NCBI RefSeq assembly: GCF_004341105.1
Contig: NZ_SLZK01000003.1
Location: 744,001 to 808,000 of the forward strand
Direction: 5' to 3'
DNA from: Rhizobium sp. BK418
Lineage (GTDB): Bacteria > Pseudomonadota > Alphaproteobacteria > Rhizobiales > Rhizobiaceae
DNA length: 64,000 nt
The notes under the pieces are model-generated. The model saw only the letters and a program-made list of their open reading frames with translations, was not told where the DNA came from and did not search any database. Below are positions 33,667 through 43,000 of this stretch, piece after piece. A program made the translations under genes and the position numbers. Positions within the stretch are counted from its first letter, which is position 1. Every line of letters starts with the position of its first letter.

Positions 33667-34325
33667 TATAAGTCCCCGAAATTTTATAGGATCGAACGTG
33701 CATGCACCGGGGGCAATTAGCCGACAAATCTCTCCGCCGCTTCAGGTGCCCATCGCCCGGCCGGAACATGCTCGGCGGGCCTTCCTGTCTGCGGCGCCGT
33801 TCGTCTGGTTTTCCGGCGGCTCGTCGCTGGCCATTTCTATCGATGGTTGATTATGAGCAAGCCTAAGGATTTACGATAAGAAATCAACTCCCTTTTCTGT
33901 CTTCCCTCAGTCACTAAATTATTGAATCCGAAGAATTTATGCCGGCATCCATGGCGGTGCGACCCTATACGCGACGGAGGCAGATGCGCCCCTCGGGATG
34001 AGCTGAAAGCGGTTTCAAATGAGAGAAATTAGAAAAAGTGCAAAAAAGGTCGAAATTCGCGTTAAGGCGGGCGTTCAATAACCATCCAGTAAGAATGTGC
34101 CGTTATCACTTGTGACGCGGCGGGGGACAACCGCTGCTTCTCCGGATCAGGTAGAGCGTCCCGGAGAAAGCGAGCTTCATCGCGTAATGGTGAGGGCGTC
34201 AGCGTTTTATGGCAAACCGCGTTGGGCTTATGGCCTGATCGCGGTTTTCGCATTTCTGGCTCTCTGTTGACCGGTCCGCAACGCTCATTGTAGGCCTGCG
34301 GGAAACGCTTCACGGATAGACCTCA
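33667..34325. other. 659-bp intergenic region before cobQ
   Basis: No convincing gene is seen. The middle part (33840-34080) is richer in A+T than its surroundings. A hairpin with an 8-bp stem AAACCGCG/CGCGGTTT (34214-34221 with 34240-34247) followed by TT lies 76 bp before cobQ and could be a terminator or attenuator. No cobalamin-riboswitch B12 box is present, in contrast to the cobP leader. Confidence 0.5.
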
Positions 34326-35783
34326 ATGACCAGAGCCATCATGCTGCAGGGAACCGGCTCGGATGTCGGCAAGACGGTGTTGGTGGCGGGCCTTTGCCGG
34401 CTGGCTGCCAATCGCGGGCTGAAAGTGCGCCCCTTCAAGCCGCAGAACATGTCGAACAACGCGGCAGTTTCCGACGACGGCGGCGAGATCGGCCGGGCGC
34501 AGTGGCTGCAGTCGCTGGCCGCGCGGACACCTTCCTCGGTGCATATGAACCCGGTGCTGCTGAAACCGCAGTCGGAGAATGGCAGCCAGATCATCGTGCA
34601 GGGCAGAGTCTTCGGGCAGGCGAAGGGGCGCGATTATCAGCGGCTGAAGCCGCAGCTCCTCTCTTCCGTGCTGGAGAGTTTCGCCAGGGTGTCGGAAGAT
34701 GCCGACCTCGTCATCGTCGAAGGGGCGGGATCGCCGGCCGAGATCAATCTCCGGGCCGGCGATATCGCCAATATGGGCTTTGCGACGCGCGTGAACGTGC
34801 CGGTCGTACTCGTGGGGGATATCGACCGCGGCGGGGTGATCGCTTCGCTCGTCGGCACCCATGCGATCCTGACGGAAGAGGACCGGCGGATGATATCAGG
34901 CTATATCATCAACAAGTTCCGCGGCGATGTGAGCCTGTTCGACGACGGGATCGCGTCGATCAGGGCGTTTACCGGCTGGCCCTGCTTCGGCGTCGTGCCC
35001 TGGCTGAAGGCGGCTGGGCGGCTGCCGGCTGAGGATTCCGTTGTGTTGGAGCGGCTTGCAAAAGGACCAGCTGGCGCGCTGAAGATCGCCGTGCCTGTTC
35101 TGCCCCGCATTGCCAACTTCGACGATCTCGATCCGTTGCGCACCGAGCCTGATATCGAACTCGTCTTCGTGCGATCAGGCGAGCGGCTGCCAGGCGATGC
35201 CGGGCTCATCATCCTGCCAGGCTCGAAATCGACGATATCGGATCTCAGTGATCTCAGGGCGCAGGGATGGGATCGTGACCTTGCCGCGCATGTCAGGCGC
35301 GGCGGCCGGGTGATCGGCATTTGCGGCGGCTACCAGATGCTCGGCCAAAGGGTGCGCGATCCGCTAGGCATCGAAGGGGCGGTAACTGATATCGAAGGGC
35401 TTGGCCTGCTCGATGTCGATACAGAGATGGCGCCGGAAAAGACCGTGCGTAACAGCAGCGCACGCTCTTGCCAGTATGAGGTGCCGCTCTCGGGTTATCA
35501 GATCCACCTCGGCATCACACGAGGCACGGATTGCGAGCGCCCGGCGGTTATTGTCGATGGCCTGCCTGATGGGGCGGTTTCGGCGGACGGGCGTATCATG
35601 GGCACCTATCTGCACGGGCTGTTCGGTTCGGATGCCTATCGGGCCAGGCTTCTGGAAAGCTTCGGGCTTTCGGGGGAGCGGGCGAATTATCGCCAAAGCG
35701 TCGATCAGGCACTGGACGAGGTTGCTGGCGAGCTGGAACACGCCCTCGATGAGCGTTTTCTTGCCGGCCTCCTCGGCGACTAG
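34326..35783 (+). CDS. cobQ: Cobyric acid synthase CobQ
   Basis: The 485-residue glutamine-dependent amidotransferase adds four amides (b, d, e, g) to adenosylcobyrinic a,c-diamide. The N-terminal DTBS-like ATPase domain shows [18 protein letters not shown] and [12 protein letters not shown]. The C-terminal class I glutaminase domain has the nucleophile Cys333 in [10 protein letters not shown] and a His in GTYLHGLFG. Length matches the family. The gene stands alone here, upstream of the riboswitch-led operon, and its stop codon interlocks with that of the convergent CLC gene in a shared CTAG. Confidence 0.97.
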   Translation: MTRAIMLQGTGSDVGKTVLVAGLCRLAANRGLKVRPFKPQNMSNNAAVSDDGGEIGRAQWLQSLAARTPSSVHMNPVLLKPQSENGSQIIVQGRVFGQAKGRDYQRLKPQLLSSVLESFARVSEDADLVIVEGAGSPAEINLRAGDIANMGFATRVNVPVVLVGDIDRGGVIASLVGTHAILTEEDRRMISGYIINKFRGDVSLFDDGIASIRAFTGWPCFGVVPWLKAAGRLPAEDSVVLERLAKGPAGALKIAVPVLPRIANFDDLDPLRTEPDIELVFVRSGERLPGDAGLIILPGSKSTISDLSDLRAQGWDRDLAAHVRRGGRVIGICGGYQMLGQRVRDPLGIEGAVTDIEGLGLLDVDTEMAPEKTVRNSSARSCQYEVPLSGYQIHLGITRGTDCERPAVIVDGLPDGAVSADGRIMGTYLHGLFGSDAYRARLLESFGLSGERANYRQSVDQALDEVAGELEHALDERFLAGLLGD

Positions 35784-37573
35784 ATTTCCCCCGAAACTTC
35801 GCGGCGGCGGCGGTCGAGCTCTTCGCTGTAGCGACGCAGCGTGTGGCTTTCGCTGAGCTGGCCGATCACCTTGCGCTCGATCAGATTGTTGACGACTGCG
35901 AGCGCTTCGCTTTCGGTCTTGTCGAAAATCGCGGCCGCTTGCTTGGCATTCATCTGCGGCTGCAGGAAGTCGTTTTTGTAGCGGATGAAATCAGCAAGGT
36001 TCTGGGCTTCGTCCTGCGAACTGGTGGGATTGGCGTAGATTTCCGGGACGAGCACGAGACCCGCATATTTGTCGCTGTCGTCAACGAGGATGACGCGCTG
36101 CGTCGACCCGATCGGGTAGGCCGCCTTGAAGTCGTCGAGCGTCATGCTTTTTTTGGCCGTCTTCACATCGGCGCGCATCAGCTTGTCGACGGTCAGGTTT
36201 CTGATCCAGCCGACATCATGGGCGCTGCGAATGCTCTCACCCCGCAGGTGGAAGCGCCATGTGGCGAAGGAGTAGCCGAATGTGGTGCGCACCACGAGCG
36301 ATGACGTGATCACAGCCGCGAGCACCAAGGCGGTGATCGGAAAGTCGCCGGTGATCTCCAGCGCCAGGAAGGTCATGGTCAGCGGTCCCCCGATGACGGC
36401 AACGGCGAGCGAGCTCATGCCGACGACAGCGTAGATGACCGGCGTCAGCGTCGCATCGGCGAAATAGGGGGCCGAATAAGCAAAGAGCTTGCCGAGCAGG
36501 GCGCCCATGAAGAGCGAGGCGAAGAAGAGGCCGCCTCTGAAGCCGGAGCCGATCGAGACGGCGGACGCGATCGATTTCAAAAGGAACAGGCCGACGAGCG
36601 CGGGGATCGTCACTTCATTAGCGAGGTTCAGATGCAGCGCGCCATGGCCGGCGGCCAGAACCTGCGGTGAAATCAGCGCCAGCAGGCCGACGACGATGCC
36701 ACCAAGCGCCGGGCGGAAGGGCAGCGGGACGGAGCTCTTGCGCGCCAGTTCCTCGACGAAGGCGACGCCCTGCATGAGGAGGATACCAATGCCGGCGCAG
36801 AAGGCGCCAAGGGCGATCGCCGGCACGTAATCGGCCGGCTGGACAGCGCCGAAACTGCCGACATCGATGACGAAATCGCTGCCGGCCAGCAGGCGGGCAA
36901 CCAGCGTGGCGACGAGGGCTGCGACGACGACCGGCGTCAGCGAGACGATGGCATAGGTGCCGATAATGAGTTCGAACGCGTAGAAGGCGCCGGTCAGGGG
37001 CGCATTGAAGGCGGCGGCGATGGCGCCGGCCGCACCGCAGCCGACGAGAATGCGAAGATCCGCTCGGCGAAGCTGCAGCTTCAGTCCGAATTTCGAGGCG
37101 ATGCCGGCGGCAAGCTGCGTATAGCCGGCTTCGAGACCGACGGAGGCGCCGAAGCCGTTGGAGACGACGTTCTGGACGGCCACGAGGATGCTGTCGGTCA
37201 GCGACAAGCGGCCGCCATGCAGCGCATTGGCCTCGATCGGGTCGACCATCGGCTTCTTGCGCCACTTGGCGAGAATGAAGATCAAGAGGCCAAGCAGGAT
37301 GCCGCCTGCGAAAGGCGCCGTCATCAGCAGAAACTGATTGTCGATCTGCGAAGCGCTGAGCCGGGTCTCGGTCGCGATCCCGAAGATCAGCTTGTGCATC
37401 TCCTCGGAGATAAAACTCATGGCGCTGACCGCCAGTCCTGCAGCGATGCCAACCAGCGCGCCAGCAAAGACCAAGCCCATTTCGCTTTGTCTTACGAGGG
37501 CACGCAGACGCCCCAAATCGAAAATGGTGGTGAGGGGCCGGAAGCGGCGGATATCCATTCGGGAGAGCATCAT
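35780..37573 (-). CDS. CLC-family chloride channel/antiporter with CBS domains
   Basis: The 597-residue protein has the voltage-gated chloride channel core: about ten to twelve helices, [12 protein letters not shown] corresponding to the gating-glutamate region (normally GKEGP), and [16 protein letters not shown] for the third selectivity segment. A C-terminal region resembles a pair of CBS domains ([31 protein letters not shown]). It may move chloride or another anion such as nitrate or fluoride. It is convergent with cobQ and divergent from the riboswitch. Confidence 0.88.
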   Translation of the reverse strand: MMLSRMDIRRFRPLTTIFDLGRLRALVRQSEMGLVFAGALVGIAAGLAVSAMSFISEEMHKLIFGIATETRLSASQIDNQFLLMTAPFAGGILLGLLIFILAKWRKKPMVDPIEANALHGGRLSLTDSILVAVQNVVSNGFGASVGLEAGYTQLAAGIASKFGLKLQLRRADLRILVGCGAAGAIAAAFNAPLTGAFYAFELIIGTYAIVSLTPVVVAALVATLVARLLAGSDFVIDVGSFGAVQPADYVPAIALGAFCAGIGILLMQGVAFVEELARKSSVPLPFRPALGGIVVGLLALISPQVLAAGHGALHLNLANEVTIPALVGLFLLKSIASAVSIGSGFRGGLFFASLFMGALLGKLFAYSAPYFADATLTPVIYAVVGMSSLAVAVIGGPLTMTFLALEITGDFPITALVLAAVITSSLVVRTTFGYSFATWRFHLRGESIRSAHDVGWIRNLTVDKLMRADVKTAKKSMTLDDFKAAYPIGSTQRVILVDDSDKYAGLVLVPEIYANPTSSQDEAQNLADFIRYKNDFLQPQMNAKQAAAIFDKTESEALAVVNNLIERKVIGQLSESHTLRRYSEELDRRRREVSGEI

Positions 37574-37748
37574 AGGAGAACTAGGCGGCAGGAGGAACGG
37601 TCAAGGTGACGGGCGGCATCCGCATGCTTGCCAATTGCGGCAAAATACCGGCCGAGCAGTAAAGTTTTTATGACGTAAGTTTTTGAATAAACACGATAAT
37701 CTTGGTAGTGTAAGTCGAGATGAACGGCTTTGGCTCGTTGCACGGCAA

Positions 37749-37777
37749 TTGACATGGGGGTTGCACGCGCCTAACCA
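37749..37777 (+). promoter_or_regulatory. Promoter of the cobalamin riboswitch transcript
   Basis: TTGACA (37749-37754) and TAACCA (37772-37777) are 17 bp apart. The predicted start near 37784 falls directly before the riboswitch. Confidence 0.55.
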
Positions 37778-37792
37778 TGAAACCACATAATG

Positions 37793-38155
37793 GATGGTTC
37801 CGGATCGGCCTTACGCCTTCCGGATGAAAAGGGAATGTGACGGGGCGGACCCAAGCCGGGCGCCTTCATCACAGCCGACCCCGCGACTGTAGAGCAGTCA
37901 GGGTCTTCCGGCCGGCATTTGGGCCGTTAAGCTGACAGCCTGCGTGGTGCAGGCGGGCAGAGCGGGCAAGTGCCGGAAAAGCCACTGGAAATGCATCGTG
38001 ATCAGCCGAGGCAGGACGCCTCTATTTCTACGAATCGTCCGCCTTTTCACGAGACGCAGCCGGGAAGGCGAGGCAGATCCGCTGGCACGATCAGGGGCGA
38101 CCGCATCAGGTCGCCCCGGTCGCGGCCGATAACTGCGAGCCAGGAGACCTGCCAT
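37793..38155 (+). promoter_or_regulatory. Cobalamin (B12) riboswitch
   Basis: Conserved blocks appear in the right order: GATGAAAAGGGAA (~37825), CCCGCGACTGT (~37881), the B12 box GCCACTGG at 37981-37988, CCGGGAAGGCG (~38060) and GAGCCAGGAGACCTGCC (ending near 38154). The element is longer than average because of about 60 extra nucleotides between the B12 box and the GGGAAGG block. It should repress cobPWNO (and perhaps more) when adenosylcobalamin is plentiful. Confidence 0.93.
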
Positions 38156-38263
38156 CTGTGCCGGGCATCAAGCCCAAATTGGGCATTTGCCCGCTGCCAG
38201 CACGGAGGTTGTCTTGGCTGAAGGATATGGTTCGGCACTGCGTCGTGTGGTGCGCATGGGTTT

Positions 38264-38312
38264 CCCCTTCTCCCCCGCGGGTAGAAGGTGGCCCGAAGGG
38301 CCGGATGAGGGG
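38264..38312. repeat. Rhizobial mosaic palindromic element (double hairpin)
   Basis: Two adjacent hairpins, CCTTCT...AGAAGG with inner CCC/GGG and GGCCCGAAGGGCC, are flanked by CCCC and GGGG. This looks like RIME-type intergenic elements of rhizobia. It lies in the long leader between the riboswitch and cobP. Confidence 0.75.
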
Positions 38313-38336
38313 ACCTCGGGACGTGTTGTTTTCTCC

Positions 38337-38474
38337 CCCCTCGTTCCTGTGCTTGCAGGAATACAGCCACCGCGCGTCTGCGCCGTGAATGAATCAGCGC
38401 TATCGCAGAATGAGTCTCTCCCGCCCAAGGACTTGGGCAGGCTGGATTCCTGTGACAAGCACAGGAATGAGGGG
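38337..38474. repeat. 138-bp palindromic element with ~33-bp inverted arms
   Basis: The left arm (38337-38369, CCCCTCGTTCCTGTGCTTG...) and the right arm (38440-38474, ending CAAGCACAGGAATGAGGGG) are imperfect reverse complements differing by a few bases and a small deletion. An internal stem GCCCAAGGACTTGGGC lies at about 38423-38438. It is a second mosaic element directly after the first and ends 41 bp before the cobP start. Confidence 0.8.
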
Positions 38475-38515
38475 TGTGGGGAAGGCCGTGCCCATCCTCA
38501 ACGGTCGGTGTCGTT

Positions 38516-39025
38516 ATGACCGTCACCTTCATCCTCGGCGGCGCACGCTCCGGCAAATCCCGTTTCGCCGAAAACCTCATCACCACAGGTGGCCTCGAGC
38601 GCCATTACATTGCCACCGGTCGCGCCTGGGACGAAGAGATGCAGGCACGCATCATCAAGCACAAGGCCGATCGCGGCCCGTCCTGGACTACGCATGAAGA
38701 GCCGCTCGATCTCGCCGAGCGCCTTGCGGCCATCGATGCAGAGGGCAGGGCAATCCTCGTCGATTGCCTGACTTTATGGCTTACCAATCTGATGATGGAC
38801 GGGCGCGATATCGCCGCCCAGTCTGCCGCGCTTGCCGCATTTCTTCCCACGGCAAGGGCACAGCTCGTCATCGTTTCCAATGAAGTCGGGCTCGGCATCG
38901 TGCCTGACAATCGCATGGCGCGGGAGTTTCGCGACCATGCCGGCCGATTGCACCAGATGATCGCGGCTTCGGCCACAGATGTTTATTTTATCGCAGCGGG
39001 TCTGCCGCTGAAAATGAAGGGTTAG
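38516..39025 (+). CDS. cobP: Adenosylcobinamide kinase / guanylyltransferase CobP
   Basis: The 169-residue protein has the P-loop [12 protein letters not shown] (residues 8-19), the family motif [12 protein letters not shown], a central [12 protein letters not shown] and [13 protein letters not shown]. It phosphorylates adenosylcobinamide and transfers GMP to form adenosyl-GDP-cobinamide. The ATG at 38516 is chosen over upstream in-frame codons because those read into the repeat. First gene of the riboswitch-led operon; cobW follows after 4 bp. Confidence 0.96.
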   Translation: MTVTFILGGARSGKSRFAENLITTGGLERHYIATGRAWDEEMQARIIKHKADRGPSWTTHEEPLDLAERLAAIDAEGRAILVDCLTLWLTNLMMDGRDIAAQSAALAAFLPTARAQLVIVSNEVGLGIVPDNRMAREFRDHAGRLHQMIAASATDVYFIAAGLPLKMKG

Positions 39026-39029
39026 TTCC

Positions 39030-40076
39030 ATGCAGCAGAAGATTCCCGCAACCGTCATCACCGGCTTTCTCGGCGCCGGCAAGACGACCATGATCCGCAA
39101 CCTGCTCACCAATGCCGGCGGCAAGAAGATCGCGCTCATCATCAATGAGTTCGGCGATCTCGGCGTCGATGGCGACGTGCTGAAGGGCTGCGGCGCGGAG
39201 AACTGCACCGAGGACGACATTATCGAGCTCACCAATGGCTGCATCTGCTGCACGGTCGCCGACGATTTCATTCCGACCATGACCAAGCTTCTGGAGCGCG
39301 ACCAACGCCCCGACCATATCGTCATCGAAACGTCGGGCCTCGCTTTGCCGCAGCCGCTGGTCGCCGCCTTCAACTGGCCGGATATCAGAAGCGAAGTCAC
39401 CGTCGACGGCGTCATCACGGTGGTCGATAGCGCGGCTGTTGCCGCCGGCCGTTTTGCCGACGATCACGATGCCGTCGATGCGCGCCGTGTCGAGGATGAA
39501 TCGCTCGATCACGAAAGCCCGATCGAGGAGCTCTTCGAGGATCAGCTGACCTGTGCCGATCTGATCGTGCTCAACAAGACCGATCTCATCGACGCCGACG
39601 GCCTCGGCCGCGTGAAGAGCGAAGTCGCCTCGCGCATTGCCCGCAAGCCCGTGATGATCGAAGCCAGGAACGGCGAGGTGCCGGCAAGCGTGCTGCTCGG
39701 CCTCGGTATCGGCACGGAAGAGGATATCGTCAACCGCAAATCCCATCACGAGCTGGAGCATGAGGATGGCGAGCCGCACGACCACGATGAATTCGACAGT
39801 TTCGTCATCGAGCTTGGCGCTGTCTCGGATACCGCCGGTTTCGTCGAGAAGCTGAAGGGTATCATTGCCGAACACGACGTGCTGCGCTTGAAAGGCTTCA
39901 TCGACGTTTCGGGCAAGCCCATGCGCCTGCAGCTGCAGGCCGTGGGTGCCCGCATCGACCAGTATTTCGACCGCGCCTGGGCCCCGGGCGAAGCGCGCAA
40001 CACGCGCCTCGTCGTCATCGGTCTGCACGAGATGGATCAGGACGCGATGCGCAAGGCGATCGAGGCGCTCATCTGA
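39030..40076 (+). CDS. cobW: Cobalt-trafficking GTPase CobW
   Basis: The 348-residue G3E GTPase has P-loop GFLGAGKTT (residues 12-20), the metal motif CICC within ELTNGCICCTVADDF, HIVIETSGLALPQP and NKTDLID. A His-rich stretch (SHHELEHEDGEPHDHDEFD) could hold metal. The C-terminal CobW_C domain follows. It is proposed to deliver Co2+ to the CobN chelatase, matching its position directly before cobN. Confidence 0.97.
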   Translation: MQQKIPATVITGFLGAGKTTMIRNLLTNAGGKKIALIINEFGDLGVDGDVLKGCGAENCTEDDIIELTNGCICCTVADDFIPTMTKLLERDQRPDHIVIETSGLALPQPLVAAFNWPDIRSEVTVDGVITVVDSAAVAAGRFADDHDAVDARRVEDESLDHESPIEELFEDQLTCADLIVLNKTDLIDADGLGRVKSEVASRIARKPVMIEARNGEVPASVLLGLGIGTEEDIVNRKSHHELEHEDGEPHDHDEFDSFVIELGAVSDTAGFVEKLKGIIAEHDVLRLKGFIDVSGKPMRLQLQAVGARIDQYFDRAWAPGEARNTRLVVIGLHEMDQDAMRKAIEALI

Positions 40077-40085
40077 GGACATCGA

Positions 40086-43000
40086 ATGCATCTGCTTCTC
40101 GCCCAGCAGGGAACGATCAGCGACGGGGAAGAGGCGATCGACCTCGGCCAGTCGCCGGGCGACATCCTGTTCCTGTCGGCTGCCGACACCGAACTCGCGT
40201 CGATTGCCGCGGCTCATGCCGGCGGAGCGACGGGGCTTACGCTCCGGCTTGCGAGCCTGATGAGCCTGAAGCATCCAATGTCGGTCGACACCTATGCGGA
40301 GCGGACCGCGCGGCATGCGAAGCTGATCATCGTGCGGGCGCTCGGCGGGGCGAGCTATTTTCACTATGCGCTGGAGGCACTGCATGCGGTTGCGGCACGC
40401 AATGGGGCGCTGATTGCGGTGCTGCCGGGCGATGCCAAGCCGGATGCGGGCTTGACACCGTTTTCCAATGTGGCGCTCGACGATCTCAACGCGCTCTGGA
40501 GATACCTGATCGAGGGCGGGGACGCCAATGCGCGGGGCTTTCTGGCCTATGCGGCAGCGATGCTCTCGGGAGCGGAGAAGCCCGCACCGGCCGCGCCGCT
40601 GATGAAAGCCGGAATATGGTGGCCGGGGCGGGGGCTTGTCGGAGTTGAGGAGTGGCGGCGGCTTGTTTCGGGCGTTTATTCCGTAGCCAGTGAAAGCGTG
40701 GCACCCCCCTCTGTCCTGCCGGACATCTCCCCCACAAGGGGGGAGATCGGCAAGCGGCAGGACCATCGCCCTACGTCGGTTGTTTGGGGAGAAGCCCTCC
40801 ACGATTCGATCTCCCCCCTTGTGGGGGAGATGTCCGGCAGGGCAGAGGGGGGTATGGTAGCGGAGGAGGGGTTTGAACCCCCAGTCGTCGCCATCGCTTT
40901 CTATCGTGCCCTTGTCCAAAGCGGCGAAACCCGCCCTGTCGAAGCCCTAATCGAAGCCTTGCAGGCGCAAGGCCTGCGCCCGCTGCCGGTCTTCGCCTAC
41001 AGCCTCAAGGACCCGGTCTCCAAAGGCATCCTCGAATCCATCTTCGCCGAACTCAAGCCAGATATCGTCATCAACACGACAGGCTTTGCCGTTTCCGCAC
41101 CCGGCGCCGATCGCGAACCGACCGTGCTGGAGGCGAATGACGCCATCGTGCTGCAGGCGATCTTTTCCGCTTCGTCGCGAGATGCGTGGGCTGCCTCGTC
41201 CCAAGGGCTCTCGGCCCGCGATCTCGGCATGAATGTCGCGCTGCCGGAGGTGGATGGCCGCGTGCTATCGCGCGCCGTCTCTTTCAAGGCGGCGGCGCGT
41301 TACGATGCTGCGGTTGAAACCAATATTGTTTCCAGCGAACCGGATGCCGGGCGCATGACATACGTGGCCGCACTTGCCGCCAACTGGGCACGGCTGCGGC
41401 GGAAAGTGACAGCGGAGCGCCGCATCGCGCTCGTCATAGCAAATTACCCGAATCGTGACGGACGGCTCGGCAATGGCGTCGGGCTCGATACGCCCGCCGG
41501 GACGATCGAGGTGATGCGGGCGATGGAGAAGGCCGGTTATTCGGTCGCCGATATTCCCGCCGATGGCGATCACCTGATGCGGCATCTGATGGCGGGGCCG
41601 ACCAATTCCGGTTTCGAAGGCAAGGTGGTGCGCGAGACGCTTTCCTTGAGTCGATACAAGCGCTTCTTCGCCTCTCTTCCCGTTCAGATTCAGGATGAGG
41701 TGACGGCCCGCTGGGGCGATCCCGAGGCCGATCCTTATGTGCGCGAGGGCAGTTTCGCGCTGTCCTTTGCCCGGTTCGGCGGCTTGCTCGTCGGTATCCA
41801 GCCGGCGCGGGGCTATAATATCGATCCCAAGGAAAGCTATCACTCGCCCGATCTCGTGCCGCCGCACGGCTATTTCGCCTTCTACGCTTTTCTCCGCCAG
41901 GAGTTCAGTGCCGATGCCGTCATTCACATGGGCAAGCATGGCAATCTGGAATGGCTGCCGGGCAAGGCGCTGGCACTGTCGGAAGCCTGCTATCCGGAGG
42001 CCATTCTAGGGCCGTTGCCGCATCTTTATCCCTTCATTGTCAACGATCCGGGCGAGGGCACGCAGGCCAAGCGCCGTACCGCTGCCGTCATCATCGATCA
42101 TTTGACGCCGCCGCTGACGCGGGCCGAAAGCTATGGGCCGCTCAAGGATCTGGAGGCGCTGGTCGATGAATATTACGAGGCTTCCGGCGGCGATCCCAGG
42201 CGCATCCGATTGCTGTCCCGGCAGATCCTGGAGCTTGTTACCGATATCGGGCTGGATCGGGATGCGGGGATTGCCCAGGGCGAGGCCGAAGGCGAGGCGC
42301 TGAAGAAGCTTGATGCCTATCTTTGCGATCTCAAGGAAATGCAGATCCGTGATGGGCTGCATGTATTCGGAGTGTCGCCAGAGGGGCGGTTGTTGACGGA
42401 TCTCACCGTGGCGCTGGCCCGCGTGCCGCGCGGGCTTGGCGAGGGTGGGGATGCGAGTTTGCAGCGGGCGATTGCGGGGGATGTGTTGAAAAAACCCTCC
42501 CCAACCCCTCCCCACAAGGGGGAGGGACTTACCGTTGAGCTTACGGCCGTCGCCGAGATCAAAGCCGACGGCGCAACGGTGCGCCCAGCAAGCCCCTCCC
42601 ACCTGTGGGGAGGGGTTGGGGAGGGGTCTTCTTTTGACCCTCTCAATTGCGACATGGCTGCCCCCTGGATTGGCCCACGCCCGGCTATCCTCGCAGATAT
42701 CATTGATGCCCCCTGGCGCACGAACGGCGACACGGTAGAGCGCATCGAGCTGCTCGCAGCAAAACTGGTTTCCGGTGAACTCGCCTGCCCAACCCTCTGG
42801 TCCCGAACCAGATGCGTGCTCGATGAAATCGAAGGCCGCCTCAAGCCCTCCATCCTTGCCTGCGGCCCGGCCGAAATCGCCAGCCTGCTGCGTGGCCTCG
42901 ATGGCCGTTTTGTGCCGCCCGGTCCATCGGGGGCGCCGACGCGCGGGCGGCCCGATGTCTTGCCGACGGGGCGAAATTTCTACTCCGTGGACAGCCGCGC

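Noticed and set aside
33641..33850. A 69-codon frame in the gap after the binding-protein gene
   Set aside because: It begins inside the promoter area of the divergent gene, lacks a ribosome site and shows no protein-like composition.
33667..34325. A cobalamin riboswitch in front of cobQ
   Set aside because: No B12 box (GCCACTG) or neighbouring conserved blocks are present.
38337..38474. CRISPR-like repeats in the cobP leader
   Set aside because: There are only two inverted arms and no regularly spaced direct repeats or cas genes.
40704..40852. The cobN palindrome as a sign of a broken gene
   Set aside because: The frame is open from start to stop and conserved CobN motifs continue on both sides, so it is treated as an in-frame insertion rather than a pseudogene.
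38988..40919. A 643-codon open frame on the minus strand opposite cobW and the start of cobN
   Set aside because: It is the mirror of high-GC coding sequence; the plus strand encodes CobW with all GTPase motifs and the minus translation shows no domain.
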